A program made the position numbers and the translations under genes. Positions 34,992 through 43,906 of a stretch of DNA of 64,000 bases are shown in pieces. Origin of the DNA: Streptomyces sp. NBC_00464 (GTDB lineage: Bacteria > Actinomycetota > Actinomycetes > Streptomycetales > Streptomycetaceae); NCBI RefSeq assembly GCF_036013915.1, contig NZ_CP107899.1, positions 2,542,001-2,606,000 of the forward strand. Reading direction: 5' to 3'. The notes under the pieces were generated by a model that worked only from the letters and a program-made list of their open reading frames with translations, was not told the DNA's origin and ran no database searches. Every line of letters begins with the position of its first letter. Position 1 is the first letter of the stretch.

Positions 34992-35077
34992 GCACTCTCC
35001 CCCAAAGGGTCGTTGGACTCGCCTGGTGTCCTGCGCGCCTCTGCCGGGCAGGCCCGGCCGGCCGGCCGGGCGGCTGT

Positions 35078-35860
35078 CTACCGGCCCTCCAACCCCGGGT
35101 AGCGGCCGGTGTTCACCCACTCGTCCATGGCGGGCTTGTCCGCGATGTCCACGTACTCGATGCGTACTCCCTGCAGGTCCGGGGCCGTGATGAGCGCGAA
35201 GGGCGTCTCGCCTGCGGCGGGGCGGAAGTAGGCGTCGACGCCGACACCCGCGGCCTCCAGTTCCTTCACCCGGGTGGCCATGTCGCGCTCCCACACCCCG
35301 TAGTACAGGACCTTCCCGGCATGCTCGACGGAGGTGATGCCGTCCCCGTCCGCCTGGATGAGTTCGTACTGCGGATAGGCGGTACGGGAGAACGCGGCCG
35401 TCATCTTCCCCGGGGCGCCCTGCCCGCCCTGTTCGAGATAGGGGATCTCGAAGGTGGCGGGTTCGCTGAACTCGATGCCGAAGCGCTTGGAGTACTGCTC
35501 GACGGCCTCGGCGAGGTCGGGCACGACTACACCCACGTGGAAGCACGACTCCGGGAGAACCGTCCTGGCGGCGGCGTGGCTGAAGGACTCCAGGACCGGC
35601 GGCTGGAGGAGACACTCCAGGAGCTGGGGGATGAACGCGGCCAGGTACCCGGTGTTCCTGTGGAAGTCCAGGGCGGCCTCGTCGGCGTATTCCTCGATGA
35701 CCAGACGCTCGCCGGGGTTGTCCTGGGAGATGACGTAGTCGAAGCGCAGGCAGCCGGGTTCGTTGGCACGGATGTCACGCTCCAGACCGGCCATCAGCGC
35801 GTCGAGGCGCTCTTCGGCTCCGGGCTTCACTGCCTGCCGGGCGGTCGCGGTGATCGTCAC
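35078..35860 (-). CDS. ABM-VOC fusion protein
   Basis: A 260-residue protein with two domains. Residues 1-95 resemble an antibiotic-biosynthesis monooxygenase (ABM) domain (AEERLDALMAGLERDIRANE, PGCLRFDYVIS, ERLVIEEYADEAALDFH). Residues 105-260 are a VOC domain (SCFHVGVVVPDLAEAVEQYS, LQGVRIEYVDIADKP). ABM-type enzymes are small cofactor-free oxygenases acting on aromatic or quinone substrates. The fusion suggests successive steps on one substrate. Lies between the MFS exporter and the single-domain VOC gene in the leftward arm. Confidence 0.82.
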   Translation of the reverse strand: MTITATARQAVKPGAEERLDALMAGLERDIRANEPGCLRFDYVISQDNPGERLVIEEYADEAALDFHRNTGYLAAFIPQLLECLLQPPVLESFSHAAARTVLPESCFHVGVVVPDLAEAVEQYSKRFGIEFSEPATFEIPYLEQGGQGAPGKMTAAFSRTAYPQYELIQADGDGITSVEHAGKVLYYGVWERDMATRVKELEAAGVGVDAYFRPAAGETPFALITAPDLQGVRIEYVDIADKPAMDEWVNTGRYPGLEGR

Positions 35861-35907
35861 GATGGTTCCTCACGTTTCGATGGGTGGAAGCGGGGTGATG
35901 GGGCGGC

Positions 35908-37278
35908 TCAGACAGCGGTGGGCCTCGGGCGGCGCACAGCGGCCACCAGGATCAGGGCCAGCGCTCCGCCGCAGGCCAGTACGGCGCCGGAGGACGTCAG
36001 CGTGGACAGGGGCGCCAAAGCCGCGACGCCCAGTGCGCTGCCGGCCTGTCGTGCCGCGTTGAACGCGCCCTGTCCGGTCGCGGCCAGTTCCTTCGGCACG
36101 GCGATGGCCATGTCCGCGGTGGCGGCGGGGATCGCGAGGGTGGAGCCGAACGAGAGAACCACCTGGGCGATGATGACCAGGGCGAGAGGGGTGTCGGTGG
36201 AAGCGAAGCCCAGCACCACACCGGCAACGGTGTCCAGGGCGAGACCGACCAGAATCACCTGGCGGGCGCCGATCCGGGCCACGACCCGTCCGGTGACCAG
36301 CGGCATGAAGCACATCGGCAGTGTCATCGGCAGGAATGCCAGGCCGGTCTCCAGCGCGGAGAGACCTCGCTCGGTCACCATCCACTGCGTCAGCGCGAAC
36401 AGCACTCCGTAGAAGACGAAGGAGGCCATCGCGCCCGCGATGATGTCCGCCCGCACCCGGGGAAGGCCGATCAGGGCGGGCGGGAGGATGGGGGCCTCGG
36501 CGGAGCGCTCGACGAAGACGAGTGCCACGAACGCCACGGCGGAGAGCGCCAGGGCCACCAGTGGTACGGGGCGTGCCCAGCCGTCCGTTCCGGCGTCGAT
36601 CAGGCCGAACGTCAGGGCCGCCAGCGCAAGGATCGACAGGCCGATACCGGAGCGGTCGACCGTTCGCACCCTGTCCGGCCGGCTCGATGACAGGCCTCGG
36701 GAGGCGAGCAGGGTCACGGCGATGATGGCGGGGTTCACGAGGAACACCAGCCGCCATCCTCCGAGTTCGACCAGGACACCGCCGAGGACCGGGCCGGCGA
36801 TCAGGCCGATGGAGGTGACGGCTGCCCAGGTGCCGATCGCCCTGGCCCGCTCGCCCGGATCCGCGTACAGGCCGGCCAGAAGGGCGAGGGAGGCAGGGAC
36901 CAGACCCGCGGCCGCGACGCCGAGGAGGGCCCGCCCTCCGATGAGGGATCCGGCGTTGGGCGCGGCGGCGCAGGCCAGGGATACGAGTCCGAAGGCGATC
37001 AGCGCACCGCGGTAGACGTTGCGGGGGCCGAACCGGTCCGCGACCGCGCCCGCGGCGAGCAGCAGACCGGCGAAGACGATGGTGTAGGAGTCAACTGCCC
37101 AGGGCAGGGCTGCCGCACCCGTGTGCAGGTCCGATCGGATGTCGGGCAGGGCTACGTTGAGAATGGAGGCGTCCAGGAGGACCAGGAAGTTGCCCACAGC
37201 GATACCTGCGAACAGGCCCCGCCTGCGTGGGCGGGTCTCGTTTCCGGGCTCGACGGCCTTGCCATTGGCGAGTGTCAT
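35908..37278 (-). CDS. MFS drug-exporter (DHA2/EmrB type)
   Basis: A 456-residue permease with about fourteen hydrophobic segments, opening [20 protein letters not shown], the DHA2 motif D1, then [24 protein letters not shown] (motif A) and [20 protein letters not shown] (motif C). Such proteins export drugs or endogenous metabolites. Its position inside the leftward arm suggests it exports the cluster product or protects against its substrate. Confidence 0.92.
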   Translation of the reverse strand: MTLANGKAVEPGNETRPRRRGLFAGIAVGNFLVLLDASILNVALPDIRSDLHTGAAALPWAVDSYTIVFAGLLLAAGAVADRFGPRNVYRGALIAFGLVSLACAAAPNAGSLIGGRALLGVAAAGLVPASLALLAGLYADPGERARAIGTWAAVTSIGLIAGPVLGGVLVELGGWRLVFLVNPAIIAVTLLASRGLSSSRPDRVRTVDRSGIGLSILALAALTFGLIDAGTDGWARPVPLVALALSAVAFVALVFVERSAEAPILPPALIGLPRVRADIIAGAMASFVFYGVLFALTQWMVTERGLSALETGLAFLPMTLPMCFMPLVTGRVVARIGARQVILVGLALDTVAGVVLGFASTDTPLALVIIAQVVLSFGSTLAIPAATADMAIAVPKELAATGQGAFNAARQAGSALGVAALAPLSTLTSSGAVLACGGALALILVAAVRRPRPTAV

Positions 37279-37332
37279 GAAGAGCTTCCGTTCAAAGGGG
37301 ACGGCCGGGACCCCAGGGCGGACTGCCCCGGG

Positions 37333-38466
37333 TCAGATGGCGTTGTTGGTGAACCGCGGCCCGTAGAACACCGGCTGGTCGAGGTCGGTGTAGCGCTCCA
37401 GAGCGCGGTGCTGGGCGGGGTACAGCTCCGGCAGCCGGTCGATCGCCGTCTGCGGTATGCGGTTGCGCATGATGTTGAAGCAGGACCGCACGCGCATCTG
37501 GTCCATCTGGGTCACCGCGGCCCCGAGCGAGGGCCACCAGGTCTCCACCGGTCCGTTCCAGGAGGTGTCCAGCGCGATCATCATCTGCGTGTAGGCATCG
37601 TCGAACCCCTCCAGCTCCTTGCGCACCTCCGGTCCCTGCGGATCGAGGGCGAGGATCGCCGCGTAGCCGTCGTCGGGGACGGCGAGAACGTTGATCACCA
37701 CTGGCCAGGCGATCTCCTCGCCGGCGAAGAACTCCCGTTCCGTTTCACGGGAGATGGTCAGGTCTTCGGGGGCGGCGTAGCGGCGGCCGTAGCGCAGTTC
37801 GGCGAAGCGGGCGTAGTGGGAGCCTTCCTTCTGGAAGTCCTCCGCCGCGGTCTCCACGGTGCCCTCGCCCCGGCCCTCGCCCTGCTCGGTGATGATGTCG
37901 AGCCCCTGGAGGAGTTTGCCGACCGGGTCCGGGTCGTCCGTTTCGAAGGTGAGGTAGCCGAGGTTGCCGCCGACCTGGTTCGCCGGCCCTCCCGCTCGCA
38001 TGGCACGCTCCACCGAATCGGAGTTGCGTACGACAGCCGCCCGGATGGCGTCGTAGAACGAGCCGATGGTGGGGTATGCGCAGGCGCGCTGCCGGGTGTT
38101 GAGCATGAACTCCGGTGCCTCCAGGCGCATGAACGCCTCCAGGCTGACGTGGGACAGCTTGGCCAGGTGCAGGCGCAGGTCGGGGGCCACGTGGCCCGGA
38201 AGCCCGCCGGCGCCCGGGAAGGACGGCTTGAGTCCCTTGATGTCAGGGCTGCCACCGAGAGCGGCGACCATGTTCGCGGCGATGGCCATGTGGACCATCT
38301 CCTCCATCAGCACACTGCGGATGGTGTTGTAGGAGGGGTAGTTCTGCACCTCCAGCGAGTACATGGCGGAGCAGTACAGGGGCATGGTGGAGTGCTCCAG
38401 CGCAATGGCTGTCTGCAGGGCTCCACGGATCCAGCTGATGTCTCTGAGTTCCACAGGGGTGGGCAT
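37333..38466 (-). CDS. Ferritin-like domain protein (VioB-domain type)
   Basis: A 377-residue protein whose N-terminal part matches the ferritin-like domain also found in VioB (iminophenylpyruvate dimer synthase). Helices carry likely metal ligands: LQTAIALEHSTMPLYCSAMY (Glu, His), SVLMEEMVHMAIAANMVAAL (ExxH), then AEDFQKEGSHYARFAELRYG (Glu, His). The remainder is helical with Trp-rich stretches. A non-heme dinuclear metal centre acting on an amino-acid or amine-derived substrate is plausible, but much shorter than VioB (about 1000 residues), so the reaction is unknown. Second gene of the leftward arm, 35 bases after DJ-1A. Confidence 0.8.
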   Translation of the reverse strand: MPTPVELRDISWIRGALQTAIALEHSTMPLYCSAMYSLEVQNYPSYNTIRSVLMEEMVHMAIAANMVAALGGSPDIKGLKPSFPGAGGLPGHVAPDLRLHLAKLSHVSLEAFMRLEAPEFMLNTRQRACAYPTIGSFYDAIRAAVVRNSDSVERAMRAGGPANQVGGNLGYLTFETDDPDPVGKLLQGLDIITEQGEGRGEGTVETAAEDFQKEGSHYARFAELRYGRRYAAPEDLTISRETEREFFAGEEIAWPVVINVLAVPDDGYAAILALDPQGPEVRKELEGFDDAYTQMMIALDTSWNGPVETWWPSLGAAVTQMDQMRVRSCFNIMRNRIPQTAIDRLPELYPAQHRALERYTDLDQPVFYGPRFTNNAI

Positions 38467-38501
38467 GCGACGGCTCCCGGCTGTCCTCGTTCGCTTCGGG
38501 C

Positions 38502-39296
38502 TCAGGCGTTCTCGTCCAGCGGCGGATAGAGCATCGGCTGGAAGAAGTCCTGGAACGAGGACTCCAGTTCGGGGTGCTGGTAGAACTCCGGCCCGGTCTG
38601 CTCGAAGATCGCGTCACCGATACCGCCGATGGTGTCGAACATCATCGACACCATCGTGCCGACCTCCCGCCCGAAGTAGTGGGCGACCAGGGCGACGGCG
38701 CCGCCGTTGACTCCGTAGGAGCCGGTGAACGTCCAGAGCCTCGACGCGGGGTTCGCCACCCACATACGGCGGGCCTCGGGCACGTTGAAGCCCTCCCCCC
38801 GCAGTCCGCGCGCGACCGCGGCGACACAGGTCAGGGGTTCGTCGTTGACGATTCCGGAGCGGGCGACAATGCCGACGCCGGAGCAGTTGGCGGCGATGAC
38901 CTTGCCGGCCTCGTGGTGCCGGCGGATCAGCTTGTGGACGCGGTCGTTCGTGAGCAGCGCCCCGGAGCCGACCCCGCCGGGGATGTAGAGGATGTCGAAC
39001 AGCTCGTCGTCGTTCAGGACCGAGTCGGCTACGACGTTCGTACCCATCTGCATCTTGATGACTCCGGGCTCCAGCGACACCAGGCGCACGTCCAGCTCGC
39101 GGTCGGCGGCCTCGCGCTGCCACGGGGCGATCTGGCCGGACGTGACCATCGCCGCGCCCTTGAAGATCTCCAGGGGCGTGATGGTGTCCTGCTCGGAGCA
39201 GGCTTCGTAGCCCAGCACGCCGATGGAGTCGATCTGCGTGACGGCCGGCTTCGCCACCTCGGTCCGGCGGCCACGGGTGGGCGTAGGTGTACTCAC
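38502..39296 (-). CDS. DJ-1/PfpI family protein A (isonitrile hydratase-like)
   Basis: A 264-residue protein with a DJ-1 core: IGVLGYEACSEQDTITPLEI, LFDILYIPGGVGSGALLTND, the nucleophile elbow KVIAANCSGVGIVARSGIV (Cys) and TCVAAVARGLRGEGFNV. This layout (GGVGSGALL, Cys after AAN) resembles isonitrile hydratase and the amidase-like part of AraC-type regulators more than DJ-1 chaperones. GTG 39296 (MSTPTPTRG) gives a normal length; an upstream ATG at 39389 is possible. First gene of the leftward arm, divergent from the cupin gene. Confidence 0.8.
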   Translation of the reverse strand: MSTPTPTRGRRTEVAKPAVTQIDSIGVLGYEACSEQDTITPLEIFKGAAMVTSGQIAPWQREAADRELDVRLVSLEPGVIKMQMGTNVVADSVLNDDELFDILYIPGGVGSGALLTNDRVHKLIRRHHEAGKVIAANCSGVGIVARSGIVNDEPLTCVAAVARGLRGEGFNVPEARRMWVANPASRLWTFTGSYGVNGGAVALVAHYFGREVGTMVSMMFDTIGGIGDAIFEQTGPEFYQHPELESSFQDFFQPMLYPPLDENA

Positions 39297-39560
39297 GGCG
39301 TATCCCCATTCGTGTTGGCGGAGTGAGGAAACGGCCCCGGCGTCATGCGCGTCGAGTGCCGGACCGTATCCCTTCACGCAGCCTGCCAACCACCGCAGAG
39401 CGGTTCAAATAAGCGTTCAGACAGGGGGGCATTACATCCGCGGGGACCCGCCGAACCGTTATCGGGGTCTGCGGCGGCCGCTATTTGGATCAACGAGGGG
39501 CGCTGTCTAGCGTCCATGACCGGACCGGGGGACCACGGCCACTGACGAAGGGGGACCAGC
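39297..39560. promoter_or_regulatory. Divergent promoter region of the 34-43 kb cluster
   Basis: 264 bases between DJ-1A (left) and the cupin gene (right). It holds two related, inversely oriented A/T-rich words, GTTCAAATAAGCG at 39403 and CGCTATTTGGATCAAC at 39479. Such spaced inverted repeats could bind the LysR-type regulator at the end of the right arm. No clear -35/-10 pair was assigned. Confidence 0.4.
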
Positions 39561-40325
39561 GTGTCTGAGATGACGCACGAAGCGCAGGTGACTGAACTGA
39601 TGGTGAGCATAGAGCCCGGTCCACGCGATTTCTCCGCCCTGAACGAAGCCGTCCGCAAGGGCGCGCGCATCGGCAACGAGGACCTGGAGGAGGACGATCA
39701 CCTCAACCAGATCATCCCGAAGCCGTGGGGTATGGAGTACCGCGTCTTCGTGGACGACTTCATCGACGTGTGGAACCTGAAGATCGACGAGGGCGAGTCG
39801 ACGTCGATGCACGTCCACCCACGAAAGCTGACCTACCTGCTGTGCCTCGGGGGACAGGGCGTCACGGAAACCCTCACCGGCCGGATACCGGTGGGGGCGG
39901 GCACGATCCTGCGGATCGGCGGCGGAGCGTTCCACTCCTCCACGAGTGTCGGTCCCGGACCGCTGTGGCTGGTGGAGGTCGAGGCACCGCGCAACAAGTT
40001 CGACCTGATCCGCCTTCGCGACAACTACGACCGCGAGGGCAAGGGCTACGAGAAGGGACACACCGCGATCCCCGATCTGCCGGCCAAGTCCGTGTCGTAT
40101 CTCCCGCAGGCCCGCCTGCGGGACCACTCCCCGGGCAAGGAGTTCGGCTTCTCCATCCGCGCCGGCGCGGACATCTTCTACCGGCGCCAGCCGGAGGACC
40201 TGTTCCACATTCCGCTCGGCCTGACCGGTGTCGTCACCGGGGAGTTCGACATTCTCGCTCCGGCCCAGGGCGATCTGCGCCGACCCGCGCTCGACCAGTA
40301 CTACCTCTCACTCGCCGTCAGCTGA
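39561..40325 (+). CDS. Cupin-domain protein
   Basis: A 254-residue protein with one conserved cupin: motif 1 STSMHVHPRKLTYLLCLGGQ (His-x-His) and motif 2 GTILRIGGGAFHSS. It begins IIPKPWGMEYRVF and continues LVEVEAPRNKFDLIRLRDNY, a style shared with sugar-nucleotide or sugar-phosphate cupins often coded next to HAD phosphatases, as here. The C-terminal third has no known motif. The GTG start follows GAAGGGGG. First gene of the rightward arm. Confidence 0.82.
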   Translation: MSEMTHEAQVTELMVSIEPGPRDFSALNEAVRKGARIGNEDLEEDDHLNQIIPKPWGMEYRVFVDDFIDVWNLKIDEGESTSMHVHPRKLTYLLCLGGQGVTETLTGRIPVGAGTILRIGGGAFHSSTSVGPGPLWLVEVEAPRNKFDLIRLRDNYDREGKGYEKGHTAIPDLPAKSVSYLPQARLRDHSPGKEFGFSIRAGADIFYRRQPEDLFHIPLGLTGVVTGEFDILAPAQGDLRRPALDQYYLSLAVS

Positions 40326-40346
40326 ACACGAAGGAGCAACAGGACC

Positions 40347-40892
40347 ATGCCCAGTGCTGTCATCATCACCGGACCCGGCTTCCAGGACCACGACGTCGTC
40401 TACACCTACTACCGCCTGCTCGAAGCTGACTGGCACGTCGACGTGGCCACCAGGAACGGCGCCGACGTGATCGGGAAGTACGGCATCCCGCTGCCGATGG
40501 ACAAGACCGCCAAGCCCTTGGTGGCCTTCGACCAGCTGGATGTCGCGAACTATGACGCGGTGATCCTCACCGGCGGCCACGAGGCGCCGGACCGGGTCCG
40601 CCAGGACGCGCACGTGCTCGACTTCCTGCGCGCCATGGACGCCGAGCAGAAGGTCATAGCCGGGCTGTGCCACGGGCCGTGGATCATGGTCAGTGCGGGT
40701 GTGCTCAAGGGGCGCAGAGCGTGCGCCTACATCGGCCTGCGCGACGACGTCATCAACGCCGGCGCCGATGTCGTCGACTCGGACGTCATCGTGGACGGCC
40801 ACATCATCACCTGTTCGTACTACGCCTACGTCGGCCGGTTCATGCAACGGGTCTTCGAGACCGTCGAGAAGAAGACCGCCGTCGCCGCCTGA
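40347..40892 (+). CDS. DJ-1/PfpI family protein B
   Basis: A 181-residue DJ-1/PfpI protein: AVIITGPGFQDHDVVYTYYR, YDAVILTGGHEAPDRVRQD and the elbow KVIAGLCHGPWIMVSAGVLK with the Cys-His pair of PfpI/YhbO-type members. Family activities include glyoxalase or deglycase-like and protease-like chemistry, often disputed. It is 21 bases after the cupin gene and is followed by a hairpin. Confidence 0.87.
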   Translation: MPSAVIITGPGFQDHDVVYTYYRLLEADWHVDVATRNGADVIGKYGIPLPMDKTAKPLVAFDQLDVANYDAVILTGGHEAPDRVRQDAHVLDFLRAMDAEQKVIAGLCHGPWIMVSAGVLKGRRACAYIGLRDDVINAGADVVDSDVIVDGHIITCSYYAYVGRFMQRVFETVEKKTAVAA

Positions 40893-40914
40893 GTCCCGGC
40901 CGACCGCCCATGAC

Positions 40915-40969
40915 ACGCAAGGGGCGGGCCGCCGTCGCATTCCCCCGGTTCGGCGCCCGCCCCTTGCGT
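40915..40969. terminator. Long-loop hairpin after DJ-1B
   Basis: A perfect 15-bp inverted repeat (ACGCAAGGGGCGGGC / GCCCGCCCCTTGCGT) with a 25-base loop, between DJ-1B and the HAD gene. It may attenuate transcription so that the last two enzymes and the regulator are made at lower level. Confidence 0.6.
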
Positions 40970-40988
40970 ACCCCATTGGAGACACCTC

Positions 40989-41720
40989 GTGCTGATACTC
41001 GACTTCGACGGAGTCATCGCCGACGCCTTCACCGAGTGCGCCGTAGTCACCTACTACGCCGACCACACCGCCGACGCCGTCGCGGAGAAACCGCTCACCG
41101 AACTCGCCGCGGCCATGCCCGCGGGATTCGTACGCCGCTTTCGGACCGTACGCGGCTATGCCCGGCTCCTGGACGATTTCATGGTGGCCCGGGACCCGTC
41201 CGCGGAGTCCATCCGCAGCGTGCGGGAGTACGAAGACCTCCACGCCCGCATTCCGCCGGTGAAGCTCGCCGGCCTGACCAAGGGCGCCACCGCCGTACGT
41301 GCCGCCCTGAGGGCCCGCCAGCGGGATGCATGGCTGGACATGCACACGCTCTACCCCGGAATCAGCGACCTGCTGCGCCGCCACCAGGGGCGGGGCACCT
41401 CCATCGTCACCGCGAAGGACGAGCAGAGCGTGTGGGACATCCTCGGCCACCACCAGCTGGAGACCACCGTGACCCAGGTCATCGGGGAATGCTCCGACAA
41501 GCGCACGGCGGTGGCGCAACTGGCCCTGGACGACGGGCTGCCCGCTTCCGCGGTGACCTTCGTCGACGACCACATCACCAACGCTCTGGCCGTCCGCGAC
41601 ACCGGCGCCAACTCCCTGTGGGCCTGGTGGGGCTATCACACCGCCGAGCACATCGAGCGGGCGGTCACACGCAAGCAGCGGCGCGTGTACCTACCCGAAC
41701 TCGCCGGTCTGGACGCCTGA
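40989..41720 (+). CDS. HAD-superfamily hydrolase
   Basis: A 243-residue haloacid-dehalogenase-fold hydrolase: motif I LILDFDGVIADAF (DxD), motif II SIVTAKDE (Thr), a Lys in SDKRTAV and motif IV TFVDDHITNAL (DD). Most such proteins are phosphatases. The GTG start overlaps no other gene. Placed between two DJ-1 genes and after a cupin, it may dephosphorylate an intermediate. Confidence 0.86.
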   Translation: MLILDFDGVIADAFTECAVVTYYADHTADAVAEKPLTELAAAMPAGFVRRFRTVRGYARLLDDFMVARDPSAESIRSVREYEDLHARIPPVKLAGLTKGATAVRAALRARQRDAWLDMHTLYPGISDLLRRHQGRGTSIVTAKDEQSVWDILGHHQLETTVTQVIGECSDKRTAVAQLALDDGLPASAVTFVDDHITNALAVRDTGANSLWAWWGYHTAEHIERAVTRKQRRVYLPELAGLDA

Positions 41721-41770
41721 TTCCCGTATCTCGTTCCGCATCCTCATCCCTCACAGAAAAGGACTGCACT

Positions 41771-42433
41771 GTGCCGAAGGTATTGTTCGCTCTCACCTCC
41801 CACGGCCGGCTCGGCAACACCGGCCGGAACACCGGCTTCTACGTGCCCGAAGTGGCCCACCCCGCCAGGGTCTTCCGCGATGCGGGCTGGGAGATCGCGT
41901 TCGTGTCCGTCGCCGGAGGGAAGCCCCCGCGAGACGGCGTCAAGCCCGATGACACGGTGACGCAGGAGTTCCTGGCAGCCAACGACACGGCACTGTCGGC
42001 GACTCCGGACGCGGCATCCCTCAACGCCGGGGACTACGACGCCATCTACTTCGCCGGTGGCCACGGGACCATGTGGGACTTCCCCGACGCCAAGGAACTC
42101 GCGGACCTGGCCGCCGGTGTCTACCAGGCCGGCGGGGTCGTCGCCGCCGTCTGCCACGGCCCCGCCGGGCTGGTCAACCTCACCCTCCAGGACGGCTCCC
42201 ACCTCGTGGACGGCAAGCAGGTGTCGGCCTTCACCAATGAGGAGGAGGACGCCGTGGGCCTGACCGACGTCGTCCCGTTCTCTCTTGAGAGCACCCTGAT
42301 CGCGAAGGGCGCGAAGTTCAACAAGACGGACAACTTCGCGGAGTTCGCCGTCGCCGACAGCCGGCTCGTCACCGGCCAGAACCCCGCCAGCGCTGCGAAG
42401 GTCGCCGAGCTGACCATCGCCGAACTGGCCTGA
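41771..42433 (+). CDS. DJ-1/PfpI family protein C (Hsp31/glyoxalase III-like)
   Basis: A 220-residue Hsp31-type DJ-1 protein: KVLFALTSHGRLGNTGRNTG, FYVPEVAHPARVFRDAGWEI, YDAIYFAGGHGTMWDFPDAK and the elbow VVAAVCHGPAGLVNL (Cys-His). The closest described members convert methylglyoxal to lactate without cofactor. The GTG start at 41771 follows AAAAGGACTGCACT. Third DJ-1 protein of the cluster, differing clearly from A and B. Confidence 0.9.
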   Translation: MPKVLFALTSHGRLGNTGRNTGFYVPEVAHPARVFRDAGWEIAFVSVAGGKPPRDGVKPDDTVTQEFLAANDTALSATPDAASLNAGDYDAIYFAGGHGTMWDFPDAKELADLAAGVYQAGGVVAAVCHGPAGLVNLTLQDGSHLVDGKQVSAFTNEEEDAVGLTDVVPFSLESTLIAKGAKFNKTDNFAEFAVADSRLVTGQNPASAAKVAELTIAELA

Positions 42434-42440
42434 GCCGTCA

Positions 42441-42495
42441 GCGGGCAGGCGCCTCCCAGCCGGTGGACCGCCGGAATCCGAGAGGGCCTGCCCGC
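42441..42495. terminator. Terminator after DJ-1C
   Basis: GCGGGCAGGC pairs with GCCTGCCCGC across a 35-base loop directly after the DJ-1C stop, with further partial pairing outside. It separates DJ-1C from the LysR gene. Confidence 0.5.
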
Positions 42496-42648
42496 GCCCG
42501 CCGACGGTCGTCTTTACGTTTGTGACGCATTCATGAGGGACCCTTTGCGAAATCAGTCCCGGTTGTTGGGTAGCTTTCGTGCAGTGTTCGGGAAGGCGCC
42601 CGGGGGGTGGTGCCACCAGCACGAATGGTGCCGGGGGTCACCTACTCA

Positions 42649-43545
42649 ATGCAACTGGGCTGGCTGCAAACATTTACAGCCGTGTACCGCACCGGCTCGT
42701 TCACCAAAGCGGCGCGCGAACTGGGGATCACACAACCTGCTGTCACCCAGCACATCCGCGGCCTGGAGAACGAGCTCGGCAAACCGCTCTTCGTTCGCAC
42801 TCCTCAGGGTGCGACACCCACTGCCGAGGGAGAGTCGCTGGCCCACGGGGTCCAAGGCTCCATCAGCGATCTCAACGCCGCCGTCGCCCGGCATTTCGGC
42901 ACGGCCTCCAGCAACCGGCCGTTACGACTCGGTGGGCCGGCCGAACTGGTCTCGGCACGGGTCCTGCCGTCCATCAGCCGGCTGATCGCCGACGGGATGG
43001 ACGTCAGCGTCACTCTCGGCGAGGCCGACCATCTCCTGGCGGACCTCAAGTCCGGCCACCTCGACATCGTCGTCTCGACGATCAGGCCACGGTATCGGGG
43101 CCTGGACGCCGCACCTTTGGCCGACGAGGAGTTCGTCCTCCTCGCCTCTCCGCAGACCGCCGGCACACTGGCGGAGGGAGCCTTGGCCCTCGACGGGCCC
43201 CGGGCACTGGAGAAGCTCCCGCTCATCGCCTACGCGGAGGCCCTGCCGATATTCCGCCGGTACTGGCGCACCGTGTTCGACGCACCGCCTCCTACACGTC
43301 CGGCCGTCGTCATCCCCGATCTGCGTGGGGTCCTCGCCGCCGTCATCGCGTCCGCCGGCATCTCGGTCCTGCCCACCTACCTGTGCGCCGACGCACTGGC
43401 CGCCGGGACCGTGGTTCCCCTCCTTGAACCGGAGGTGCCGCCACTCAACACCTTTTACCTCGCCACCCGATCCGGTGCGCTGGCCGACCATCGCCTCGCC
43501 GCCGTCCACGGCCACCTCCTGGCGCAGGCCAAGGACTGGACGTGA
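42649..43545 (+). CDS. LysR-family transcriptional regulator (cluster regulator)
   Basis: A 298-residue LysR regulator: HTH QTFTAVYRTGSFTKAARELG, ITQPAVTQHIRGLENELGKP, LFVRTPQGATPTAEGESLAH, then an effector-binding domain (RPLRLGGPAELVSARVLPSI and LRGVLAAVIASAGISVLPTY). ATG 42649 is chosen because the HTH then begins at the usual position; no ribosome-binding site is obvious. As the last gene of the right arm it is the natural candidate to control the divergent promoters at 39.3-39.6 kb. Confidence 0.9.
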   Translation: MQLGWLQTFTAVYRTGSFTKAARELGITQPAVTQHIRGLENELGKPLFVRTPQGATPTAEGESLAHGVQGSISDLNAAVARHFGTASSNRPLRLGGPAELVSARVLPSISRLIADGMDVSVTLGEADHLLADLKSGHLDIVVSTIRPRYRGLDAAPLADEEFVLLASPQTAGTLAEGALALDGPRALEKLPLIAYAEALPIFRRYWRTVFDAPPPTRPAVVIPDLRGVLAAVIASAGISVLPTYLCADALAAGTVVPLLEPEVPPLNTFYLATRSGALADHRLAAVHGHLLAQAKDWT

Positions 43546-43680
43546 GGCGGCCTGTTGGACGGGGCCCGCCAGGGTGGTGATCCGGGGCGTGCGCTCCCAC
43601 CCGCTGGCCACGCCGCCCGAGCATCGGCCCACAGTGAGTCGTGATCGACCGCCGGCGATGTCAATGCGAATCGCGTCGTG

Positions 43681-43851
43681 TCAATTAGGTGGAACATCGG
43701 GGTCGCAGAGAACCGTAGCGGTATCACCACGGTTGTGGACGAGGACCGGAGTGGCGCCTGCGAGCACATAGTACGTGTGGAGCTCTGTGACGGTGAGGTT
43801 GTAGGTGCGTACGTGTTTCCGGTAGTGGCGGTTGCCGGTGACGACCAACGA
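43681..43851 (-). pseudogene. Orphan Hint-domain C-terminus (displaced toxin cassette relic)
   Basis: A 56-codon frame bounded upstream by an in-frame stop encodes VVTGNRHYRKHVRTYNLTV followed by HTYYVLAGATPVLVHN, the invariant end of the Hint (intein-like) pretoxin-processing domain found before toxins in RHS and other polymorphic toxins. After it only 15 residues remain before the stop, so the toxin is lost or minimal. No RHS body is in the window. It lies behind a likely immunity gene, as in tandem arrays of displaced toxin-immunity cassettes. Confidence 0.65.
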
Positions 43852-43906
43852 TCAACCATCTACATGGCCAACCTCCAGATTCTGCTGGGCGTACGAAGCA
43901 TCGAGG

